A program made the position numbers and the translations under genes. Of a DNA stretch of 64,000 nucleotides, positions 55,225 to 64,000 are shown piece by piece; within the stretch, counting starts at the first letter, position 1; every line of letters begins with the position of its first letter. Source of the DNA: Oopsacas minuta (lineage: Eukaryota > Porifera > Hexactinellida > Lyssacinosida > Leucopsacidae); contig JAKMXF010000088.1 in assembly GCA_024704765.1 (NCBI GenBank), positions 1 to 64,000 of the forward strand. The letters run 5' to 3'. The notes beneath the pieces were generated by a model, which was not told where the DNA came from, did not search any database, and saw only the letters and a list, made by a program, of their open reading frames with translations.

Positions 55225-55618
55225 CAGTAGATGACGGTTATAAGGACATAATCGGGAACTGGACATAATGTTCTTATGTCCGGCATGTTCTTATAACCGA
55301 TATGTAGGATTTGTGGGTGCCGGTTATGAAAACACTTCTTTCAAACAGATTGGATGTATGAACAACATTTTGGGAAAACCGTTCTCATATCTACTGAATT
55401 ATGCTAATTCTACAACTATATCTGTGATAAGAACCAACCTCCAAGAGTGTTCTTATAACTGGCATAAATTATATTGAGGTATATGGTGACCGTTTTCCTG
55501 TAAATGTTCGTATACCCGGATGGAATTTTCTATTATCAGCTAAAAGTTCAATGGAGTGGAATACACAAGATTCCGTAAATCAAGTTTAGGTTATTATTAG
55601 TATAACCGGCATCATCTG
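55225..55618. mobile_element. pogo/Tigger-type MITE (394 bp)
   Basis: Left end CAGTAGATGACGGTTATAAG; complement of right end CAGATGATGCCGGTTATAC. TA flanks at 55223-55224 and 55619-55620. The 69-codon frame inside is not transposase-like. Confidence 0.75.
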
Positions 55619-55620
55619 TA

Positions 55621-57190
55621 TTTGTTGAAAGCATTTGACTAATAAATATATTGTATTGAATAGTACTGATACATCTAAGTATAATTGCTGTCATTTAACT
55701 AATATGTAAGCAACAATATTAATCTTTTGGATTTTTGTCAGCTTTGCAGCTTTAACTGATTTAGAGGAGGACCTCCCAATCCATCATATAGAAACCATCC
55801 ATGACTAGTCCTAATCTTCATTGTGAAATGAACTTTGATGCTATTGTAAATTGAAGAGTAGTAGAAGATTGATACCTAAATATATTCAATATATAAACAT
55901 TATTTAACAATATGGAAATCAGATTATACTAGGAACTAAAATTGCAACCAACATTGTATCTTAAGTTTTCGCTGTCTTGATGTAATAAATAAATAATTTG
56001 ATAACCACCTTGTTTCGAGTTTCCTAAATGTGATACAAGGATAAAGTCAACATAAAGGCAGAGAGAGAGCGAGCGACAAAAGTAATAAAACGCACAATCC
56101 AACTTTTGCGATCTCTATGAATATCATTGGTGATATACTATCAAACATTGAGTGGTTGATGTTTGGAAGGCGCTTCCTCGACATGAAACTCTATGAGTAT
56201 AGGAATAATTCTAATTCTAATTACAATTTTATTAAAACGGCTGATAAATTATTGAGTGTATATATCTCTTACATTTGACACCTTTGGATGGCTATTTTCT
56301 TCGTTATACTGCTTGCTATATCTGACTGTGGATGACTAAAAGAATATTTTAAGAATAATTGTATGCTAATAGCAAATACAATTATGACTACAAAATTATG
56401 CCAAATTTATGTTATGAGTAAATATATTATGTACTGAACAATAGACTCACCTTAGCACACCAAGTTCCTAGATTTGATGAAATGTTGCTCGCATTTAGAA
56501 TAGGTGTAATCAACAAGGATAGAATCCCAAGCAAAGCCAATCCTTTGAAATATACGTACAAACTTGTACTCACCCCCGAAGAGATCCATGAACGGGCTTT
56601 CCTTAAAACCGATCATCTTTGCAAAGTCAATTTTTGCTTGGACATATCTCTATAAGTATAGTACTTCATTTTATGTGTCATGGAACATGATGGCATGCCA
56701 TTTGGAACATGTTTCATAACAAATAGTATAAATATTCTATTAGCATGCACTGAAATTAATTATTTATGCCTAACCTTTTGAACAAGTTAAGTAAATAATT
56801 TTTCAAAGTCTGGGAGAGATTTCAGGTCAAAGTCCAAAATTGTTATAGTATGTCCACGTCAGATTTGCAAAGATTCAGACAGTATTGGAAACTATCGAGA
56901 GTACATGTGTTAGCCAAATGTATGTCTCCCATTCTTCCTCCCCAATAATACATAAATTCTTATAATCTAAAATGAAATATGACTCAAAAAATGATTTGTA
57001 TTAGAAATATGACTAAGTTATTTGATAAGAAAATAATGTAATACGAGCCTTTGGACTCGTCGCTTTGCGATGACCTCGGCACATTGTGCCTCGAGGTATC
57101 CATTAAGCTACAAATTGACGGCCCCTTTGGGTATTAAAATATAGATATATTTAGAACAATGGAATTCACAAATATCCGTATATGGCATAT
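55621..57190. other. Intergenic, no gene or element recognised
   Basis: AT-rich DNA with a short GAGA tract near 56062 and a small hairpin-prone stretch near 57085 (CCTCGGCACATTGTGCCTCGAGG). No ORF of note and no TIR pair seen. Confidence 0.45.
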
Positions 57191-57199
57191 ATATTAATG

Positions 57200-57810
57200 A
57201 ATTATTTTGTAAGATCAACCCCCTTTGTAGCCGTTTAGAGCAAGTATCTACGTAAATTTTGAGATTTTGCTAATTTGTTTACTTTATATTCATATAACAA
57301 CAATAAATTTACATATCAACGGACAAACAAACAATACCATATTCGGATTCAGCATACTCGAGTGCCCCAGTATAGCCTTTGAAAGTATGATTCTACCACA
57401 ATTTTGAAATTTGTTTACTTTATATTCTTACAAACAACAATTAATTTACATATGAGAAAATTGAAAATGCGAAATTCTGGTCCAGCGTATTGTGTTACCC
57501 CTGTGTAGCTTTTAGAGCAAGCCTGTAATTATATTTTGAAATTTGGATAATTTGTTTGCTTTATATTAATAAAACCAACACTAAATTTACAAATCTACGA
57601 AGAACAAACAAACAATGCCATATTCGGACTCAGCATACTCGATTACCCCTGTAAGATCGTTGAAAGCATGTTTCTACCACAATTTTGGAATTTGTTTACT
57701 TTATATTCATAAAAACAACAATAAATTTACATGTGAGAAACTTGTAAATACGAAATTCCGATTCAGCGTACTGTGTTGACGACAAACAGACAGACAAACA
57801 GACAAACAAC
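57200..57810. repeat. Tandem array of about 140 bp units
   Basis: Four diverged units, each with TTTACTTTATATTCATAAAA, CAACAATAAATTTACATATG, GAGAAACTTGAAAA, and ATTCTGATTCAGC, then CCCTGTGTAGC. The array ends in a CAGACAAA simple repeat and ACAATTGAGATTTAATAATA, a tail also seen at 61390. Confidence 0.7.
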
Positions 57811-58229
57811 AATTGAGATTTAATAATATAGATTTATACTATATGTGCCAAGTATCATAAAAGCATATACTCGTAATATAATTACTTTTTTAATTCTGGT
57901 TCAGGTGTATACAGGCCTAAATTGATTCATATATAAATATATAAAATAGTAACAAAATATTATATTTTAAAGCTCTTGGCGAACACACTAAGTTCGTTAA
58001 TAGATCTCAATAATTATACTAAAGAATACTCGGCACAGTAAATATCTAGATTTAGATTTAGATCCATCCTATATTTTTACACAACAATAGCTATAAAGTC
58101 GGTAATTACTATATTATTTAATTTATTTAAGTTAAACAAGAAATATAACCTTATTTTCTAGTTTCCGAGTGAATCCAATTCTGTTTGGAATATGTCATCT
58201 AACTAAAGGATATATAACTCTGAACAAAC

Positions 58230-58520
58230 ACCCTAGGAAATATTGAACATTATATGGGCTGGATGATCGTATTAAATTCTATATATATTGTTTGATTGAT
58301 TTGAAATCCTTCGCGGAGCGAGGGAAAAATATAAAATTACAACCTGTGCTGACAGCTTAGCCTATTAATTACATTTGTTTAAAAAGCAGCACTATTAATT
58401 GGAGGCACTATGAAAGGTTAGGTTTAATCTCAATACAAATATGACGCCAATTAATAGTGCCATTTTTTAAACAAATTTAATTAATAGACTAAGCTGTCGG
58501 GGTACAGGTTGTAATTGTAT
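58230..58520. repeat. Family R terminal segment, foldback form
   Basis: ACCTGTGCTGACAGCTTAG…AATTGGAGGCACTATG from 58342 on is followed by its inverted copy ending at 58520. Upstream part 58230-58340 matches 52780-52880 and 5220-5310 (complement). Confidence 0.65.
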
Positions 58521-58946
58521 ATTTTTTACTTCTGAGGTCGTCATTAATATTTCTATTAATTTTCCTAAATATGAGTCAAATGTATTTGGTTTACAATTCT
58601 GAAATTGAGATTACAAATAGTGAGCCTTAGATAACACTGGACAACATTTTACAACTTATTTTTTATTCCTTGCTCGTTTCAAGTTTACTTAGACTAATAT
58701 GGCCATGCTGAATCCAAATCTGGCCTTAGATTTTTTCTAACACGTCACGTTTTTGAGATATGACATATGCACACAACAACCCGTAATTGTCATTTTGGCT
58801 AATTTTGGCTGTGCAGAACAAAACATTACATGTAATAAACACAGTGATTGCTAGTGAGAATAACAGGATTATCATCTTGCACAATTTAACACAACCGAGG
58901 ATGATTAAACCAGACAAAAATAACATTGTATCCTCTCAAAAGTGCT

Positions 58947-59411
58947 TTATACACTTGCTCTTTCGAGCATGTTCAGTGTCAGTTTCACGCTGGAGAAACC
59001 AGCGTGCTCTACTGGTTTTAGAGCAGACTTGCATGTTAGATAGATGATTTTCGACTTATTTTTAGACGAAAATCCAGCAATATTTGTTGTGCAAAAGTAA
59101 CAATCCGACGTATGGTTATTAGGTTCTCGCCAAATCATAGGTACCGCAAATGGCATGGAATTCTTCTTTCCATTAAGCCATTGGATTAGACTGGTATAGC
59201 AGACGGTACAGCAGATGTGAGGTGCCCAGTTCTTGTCTTGGTCACCAACTTTGCAACCAAAGTAATACTTGTAGCCAATCTTGACACGATTGGCAATATT
59301 TCTTCGCTGGGGCTTCGGCGTAAATTTTCCACAAATATAGCAGAAGTTATCTGGGTGGTTCGTGCGTTGTCTTCTGATCGTATTCATTTTAAACAAAAAG
59401 CTTAAATACAC
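58947..59411 (-). pseudogene. N-terminal fragment of the zinc-finger transposase family
   Basis: The 154-codon minus-strand frame has a series of Cys pairs (CYIC, CCTVC, CYFC) and the signature MPFAVPMIWREPNNH. It is the same type as the start of the 19651-21749 gene. It has no core domain downstream; after about residue 120 the frame runs out of homology. A fragment, probably from a separate insertion. Confidence 0.72.
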
Positions 59412-59737
59412 AATCAGTTACAAACTAAAAATTCTGCAAAACAGTAATGTTGTTGGTTTATCGATACAGTCTACAATCCACCCGCAAGTAGGCTAAATAA
59501 CCCCTCCTTATAGCCATGGCCAAGAACACTCAAGAATGCATTAATTGTCAAAAGATAGAACATTACATTTACAAAATAATGTTAATATTAACCGTACATA
59601 ATATGCATTGTTGACCAACAATTCGCTGGGAAAGAAAATTGTACAATAGGCCTAACTTGTACTGTATAGTACCTTATAATATAGTGCCAATCAATGCAAA
59701 ATCCGAATTTCGTGAATTTTCATATCTTGAAATCCTG

Positions 59738-60439
59738 GGGCCTTATTAACTAAAATTCTAAGAATTATTCTTAACTTAATTCTAAGTGTATTTCTAAGAA
59801 TAATTCTAAGAATTCATGAAATATCTTAGTTTTCGTTAAGAATTCTTAACTTGGCTATACTTAACGGATTCTTAGAATAATTCTTAGAATTAAGCAATTC
59901 TAAGAAAAATTCTTAGAATTGGGTAATTCTACTTGATTGATTCTTGCTATTGATTAATAAAATTTATGCCAATTCATTCGACTTCAATCGCTTTTTGAGA
60001 AGATATGCGCATAGTAGAAAATAATATCCTTCTACTTGTATACTTCATTTATCATTAATGAGATAATTGCCCCACCCAATAGCGGGTATTACAACATGTG
60101 GATATGATAATCAAACATATTGTCTTAAGCGATGAACAATCTTCTTTGTAAATAAATGCGTATTGATTATGATTTCATAGAAAAGTAAAATAAATTATAA
60201 GTTAAGTGTCCTCTTTACCTCACTAAATATTTTTCTTAGAATACGACTTAAATTAAGCAAAATTCTAAGAATTTGACTTAAGAATTTTAGTTAATACCAC
60301 TTTTATAATTTCTAAGAATAAGACTTAAGTGTTGGGAAATTCTAAGAATTATTCTAAGAATTAGTCTAATTCTAAGAATTTAACTTAAAGTTAAGCAAAA
60401 TTCTAAGCTTTGACTTAAGAATTTTAGTTAATAAGGCCC
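59738..60439. mobile_element. PIF/Harbinger-type foldback MITE (702 bp)
   Basis: Ends are GGGCCTTATTAACTAAAATT and its complement at the right; the 3 bp duplication CTG is perfect (59735-59737, 60440-60442). Both arms consist of many TTCTAAGAATT/CTTAAGAATT repeats so that the whole could fold. No transposase. Related ends to the MITE at 26191-27057. Confidence 0.82.
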
Positions 60440-60640
60440 CTGACGTGATAGACCAATTCTGATTTCAGATTTGGAATCAGCATCCCAAAGTTAGTCTAGG
60501 TAATATATTTTCATTTGAGGAATAAATTTGATGTTGCCCAGTGTAATAAATTAGATTTTGGTTTGATGCTGATTCCACACTATCAGCAAATAAAAGTATA
60601 TGTTTTAATTATATTTTTATCATAATAATTTTACCAATAG

Positions 60641-60960
60641 CTATAATAAACTTAGATAATCATTTATTTTTCGAAAAACGTTGGACCAATAGTATCTTTG
60701 TTTAATGATACTATGAGGACCATGAATCCCATTGTGTCGCCCGACGTCATGGCATTCCTTGTGTATGTCTGGTATATGATGGCGTCTTAATACCAGAGTT
60801 TCAAATTCGGCCTGCTTTTGATATAACAGGCCATTCTTTAATGTAAGATTTTCAGAATTCCTCCGGATCTTTTGTTTCAACGAATCAGATAGAGTTGGAG
60901 TATACGTCTTCATAGCGAGGGATTGTACAATATACGAATAAAATTCTTCCTCCGTTATTG
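60641..60960 (-). pseudogene. Integrase H2C2 zinc-binding domain fragment
   Basis: The minus-strand frame (open from about 60960; internal ATG at 60913) has LTLKNGLLYQK, then IPDIHKECHDVGRHNGIHG, then IIKQRYYWSNVFRKI. This is the H2C2 zinc-binding N-terminal part of retroviral-type integrases, as in Gypsy or KRBA2/SCAND3-like proteins. The last Cys and the catalytic core are missing (window toward lower coordinates has stops). It could come from the same family as the relic at 28086-29760. Confidence 0.6.
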
Positions 60961-61139
60961 AAACAAGTAAAATGACAAGTTATTCATCTGAAATGTATAT
61001 AGTAAATGTATACAAAATCTTGTTATTAGTACTTTAGCATTATAACATTTATCAAGACATTTTGTTACAGAGGCTGTAACTAAATGACTGTCTGTAACAA
61101 AATGACCTTAAAATAGTAGTCATTTTGTTACGAAACAGT

Positions 61140-61400
61140 ATTACCCCTGTGTAGCCGTTGAGGGCAAGTATCTATGTATATTTTGAGGTTTGGATGTTTT
61201 GTTTACTTTATATTCATAAAAACAACAATAAATTTATATATGAGAAACTTAAAATGAGAATTTCTTATTCAGCATGTTCGATATAGTATTGAATTTTATT
61301 TACTTCTCTGATAAACACGATAAATACATAGTAATGCGACATTTTCAAAATTGCATATCATAAATCCTTTCCTTGACAACGAACAACAAACGACAATTGA
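61140..61400. repeat. Isolated 140 bp repeat unit with tail
   Basis: Same unit as the 57200 array (ACCCCTGTGTAGCCGTTGAG, TTTACTTTATATTCATAAAA), ending in CGACAATTGAGATTTAATTA. Confidence 0.6.
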
Positions 61401-61460
61401 GATTTAATTATATACATTTAGTAATAAATGTGACTAGTAACAGTGCAAATTGGGATATTG

Positions 61461-61486
61461 GGAAGAATACTATGTAGTATTCTTCC
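61461..61486. promoter_or_regulatory. Perfect hairpin in the Rictor 5' region
   Basis: Arms GGAAGAATACTA and TAGTATTCTTCC with a TG loop, 146 bp before the Rictor ATG. It could be part of the 5' UTR or promoter, or an old MITE end. Function not known. Confidence 0.45.
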
Positions 61487-61631
61487 TAGGGGAGGAAATT
61501 CTTATATAGCATTTTGCCTCCGGGAGAAATCCTATATACAACACCAGAACGCTAGCTTCTTCGATTATTTTTAGTTTATCCCAGTCTTATATCTCTGAGA
61601 TTTGAATCTAGATTCTGGGTATTCTTCATAG

Positions 61632-64000
61632 ATGACAAGTAAATTTGCTAATTACCATAAAAAAAACCTTCATGGAGATGATACCTCTAGCCCAATTCCA
61701 CTGCGTTTCCCATCTAGTTCTAGACTGCTTCGTAAGAAGACTCATCAGATGCAAAAGAAAACTAGAAGTCTCCGGGAGACACTAGCCCAGCTAATAGAAG
61801 TACATAAAACAGGGCCTCCCTTATCTCAGGGGCTTACCGAGTCCGAATCTCTGAACGTCGGTGGCCTTAAAAACGACAGCCCTTCCTTTCTTCATGTAGA
61901 TACTCCTCCGAATGATATCTCCCCTCTAGATGGAGTGCAAGAGTATGTGAAGAGCCATACTCACCTTCTGGAGAGTATTTCTTATCTTCTCCGCTTAAGA
62001 TCTGGTCCCTCAGCAAGTAAGCAATCTCCTGTAACATTCGAAGCCTCGATAGAAGATTTAGTGCAGGCCATTAGACTATCCATCTGTTCGGAGTGGGCAG
62101 TAGTGCGAGCTTCTGCCCTTCAATGTCTCAGAGTGCTGTTGCGCACTCCCGGGGTTGAACAGGAAACTTATCGGCAGATCATGAACTTGGGGGTGGATGT
62201 TCTTATCACACGCAGCCTTGATACAGGCATCCTGGAAGGGGGCTACGACATGGAGTTAGTGCAGGCATTACGACTGCTATATCTATTTGTTCAGAAACAT
62301 ACCTCTGAAATATCTCGTCCACTACTTGCTGTTCTAGTCTCTATAGCTAGTTCAGCTACTGTTGATAATAAATTGTTTCGTACTTGTCTAGCAATGCTAG
62401 GCCTATTGGCTGCTAAACAACCTCAACTTTTGCAAGAGACTGGAGGGATTCGTGCACTAGTGCAAGGTGTGCTAACTTGTTCAGACATGCATATGAATGA
62501 AAGTTTAATCTCAGCAGTTATTAGTCTATTAAGTCACCCATCTACTCGGCTTGTTGTAAACCTATTGCACGAGCTTCAACCTCTACTTGCCCCATTCACC
62601 GACCCACATTATATTCCACACTTTTTCGAGATCTCTCGGAAAGAAATACAATCGCCTGCTGATTTAGAGAGAGCCCATGAACAAGCTAGGATCCAGGCTG
62701 TCAATGCTTGTGCGAGTGCTTTCACTTCACTCTTTCTCAGCTGGTCAGGCTTTTTCGCACTCACACATGATTTTGATTCTTCGTCTTTGAGATTCTTAGA
62801 GGTCCTACCATTAGTTACACCCTTACAACAGCATGCTATGTTAGATGCTCTTTTCAGGATCCTTCTCATTGCCCCTCCCGCGTCTTCTAGCATTAACCAA
62901 CTTTTTGATTCCCTCCCTTCAAATGGATCTGATAGACGAACTCGGTCCCTTGTTAGTCCTTTCAGCCAGGGATTGGCCTCATTATCTGAAGACTGGGTTA
63001 CTTATGAGTCAGAGAGAACAATGCCCAGTGTTTGTAAGAGCAGGACTGATTTGGCACTCTGTTATCGCGTGCTAATTATGTCAATTCTCATTGATAATCA
63101 AGTGTTAGTGAGGCTTTTAGAAACGTCAACTCGTTCACCAGAGCCTGTAATTGTCAAAGCTGTTATTCTAGCAAAAGAAATTCTACTTACATTACACAAA
63201 CTCTTTCCCTTCGGCCTTGATATAGCAGAATTGACTGACAGCTCTATTACTAATTTCCTTAATTCTGAAGCCAGACGTTCTCAATCTTGGAAAGCATCTA
63301 AAATAGATGTCCTCTTACAGAGGCTCTATGTATTAGAACGGGATTCTAACGAAGAGAAGTACAGTAGATTTCTCTTATTACTTGTTAAGCCTCCGAAACT
63401 AAACCTGCTCTCCAGTTTGGTCGCAAATAAGACTGAAGATTTGGGGATGCTAAATTGTATCGATGATATATCTGAAAGTATTTCCCTTGCTGGTTCACTA
63501 AACAATTATGCAACCTGGAATTGGGCTAAGATAAATTCTCTATTGGCCACAATACAACCTACTAATGCAGTTGTTCAAAAGCTAAAAGATTCGCAGCTAA
63601 TTAGGAGAATCCTAGAGTTCTATCTTCCTTCAAGTCAACTATTCTACAAATTACCTCTCAAAGCAGATTTTGATCATTACGTACAGGGTGGGCTTAATTT
63701 AATTACCTTTTTACTTAGCTCTGCTTGTGGTTCTCAACTTTTCCCTCTCTTGCACGAGATACTTGACAAACTGAGATTGTTCCTAGATGAGGAACAGAAT
63801 AAAAATAATATTTTAAAAGAACATTCGATGGCAAGTTCTTTAGCTCAAGCATACTTCCTATTCCTTGGACATATCGCTCATTTAGATTGGAAGATTCTTG
63901 TAGAATTTGGTTATCTTGGATTAATACTAGAATTATTTGTATGTCGTCCACCTAACAAAACTCTGATCAAACTTCTTTTACCCACTTTAGTTTTCTATGG
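61632..64000 (+). CDS. RICTOR: Rictor, N-terminal 789 codons (mTORC2 scaffold subunit)
   Basis: Rictor is the defining scaffold of TOR complex 2, which controls AGC kinases such as AKT, cytoskeleton and survival. The ATG at 61632 follows an in-frame TAG (61629-61631), so the start is well set. The frame is then open to the window edge with no intron. Matches to the family include: residues about 150-185, EWAVVRASALQCLRVLL and VDVLITRSLD (human EVRAAGLRALRYLI, VDYLIARCID); then VQALRLLYLF; FTDPHYIPHF, with the family's P-Y-T-D-x-H-Y-R; LALCYRVLIMSIL; near 630, WNWAKINSLL; and near 655, RRILEFYLPSSQLFYKL. These form the helical-repeat N-terminal Rictor domain. The first ~100 residues are divergent and Ser/Lys-rich. 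Neighbours are transposon remains only. Confidence 0.92.
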   Translation, partial: MTSKFANYHKKNLHGDDTSSPIPLRFPSSSRLLRKKTHQMQKKTRSLRETLAQLIEVHKTGPPLSQGLTESESLNVGGLKNDSPSFLHVDTPPNDISPLDGVQEYVKSHTHLLESISYLLRLRSGPSASKQSPVTFEASIEDLVQAIRLSICSEWAVVRASALQCLRVLLRTPGVEQETYRQIMNLGVDVLITRSLDTGILEGGYDMELVQALRLLYLFVQKHTSEISRPLLAVLVSIASSATVDNKLFRTCLAMLGLLAAKQPQLLQETGGIRALVQGVLTCSDMHMNESLISAVISLLSHPSTRLVVNLLHELQPLLAPFTDPHYIPHFFEISRKEIQSPADLERAHEQARIQAVNACASAFTSLFLSWSGFFALTHDFDSSSLRFLEVLPLVTPLQQHAMLDALFRILLIAPPASSSINQLFDSLPSNGSDRRTRSLVSPFSQGLASLSEDWVTYESERTMPSVCKSRTDLALCYRVLIMSILIDNQVLVRLLETSTRSPEPVIVKAVILAKEILLTLHKLFPFGLDIAELTDSSITNFLNSEARRSQSWKASKIDVLLQRLYVLERDSNEEKYSRFLLLLVKPPKLNLLSSLVANKTEDLGMLNCIDDISESISLAGSLNNYATWNWAKINSLLATIQPTNAVVQKLKDSQLIRRILEFYLPSSQLFYKLPLKADFDHYVQGGLNLITFLLSSACGSQLFPLLHEILDKLRLFLDEEQNKNNILKEHSMASSLAQAYFLFLGHIAHLDWKILVEFGYLGLILELFVCRPPNKTLIKLLLPTLVFY

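Overview
The window is AT-rich eukaryotic nuclear DNA from an animal, most likely an invertebrate. The evidence is two spliced or long host genes of animal type, GT-AG introns, and a very dense, diverse load of DNA transposons plus one Ty3/Gypsy relic. I cannot name the species. The protein-bearing transposon types (KDZ with a Ulp1/PHD partner, FLYWCH MULEs, ZMYM-type hATs, a RAG1/Transib-type element) are typical of sponges, cnidarians, molluscs and similar lineages.

Layout. (1) Positions 1-25937, minus strand: 5' part of a heterotrimeric G protein alpha-subunit gene. Four exons are visible (25937-25808, 25622-25531, 4098-4006, 1458-1304), and it continues beyond the left edge. Its 21.4 kb second intron is filled with transposons: two MULEs, a Tc1 element, a 916 bp foldback element, several hAT MITEs and a 3.1 kb zinc-finger DNA transposon. 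(2) Positions 26-37 kb, intergenic: a Harbinger-type MITE, a hAT MITE, an integrase/PHD relic, a 5.3 kb KDZ (Kyakuja-Dileera-Zisupton) element with two convergent genes, and a Tc1 relic. (3) Positions 37.2-48.4 kb: a decayed Ty3/Gypsy pol relic (minus strand) holding two nested insertions. One is a complete RAG1-like/Transib-superfamily transposon at 38465-41742; the other is a decayed hAT at 43137-46289. Inverted repeats bound the block. (4) Positions 48.6-61.4 kb: a second hAT relic, a large inverted repeat with 650 bp arms, a pogo-type MITE, 140 bp tandem repeats, a Harbinger-type MITE and transposase fragments. (5) Positions 61632-64000, plus strand: the start of Rictor, the mTORC2 subunit, open to the window edge without an intron.

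The main discovery candidate is the RAG1-like transposon. It has 11 bp terminal inverted repeats starting with CACAGTG, the V(D)J recombination heptamer. A perfect 5 bp GC-rich target-site duplication (GGGCC) flanks it. A 638-codon uninterrupted ORF carries the RAG1 catalytic D-D-E residues and zinc ligands. No RAG2-like gene is present.

Apart from that element and the two host genes, nearly every transposase here is broken by frameshifts or stops. Coordinates of exons, TIRs and duplications were read by eye from the sequence. Family assignments rest on remembered family motifs, not searches.
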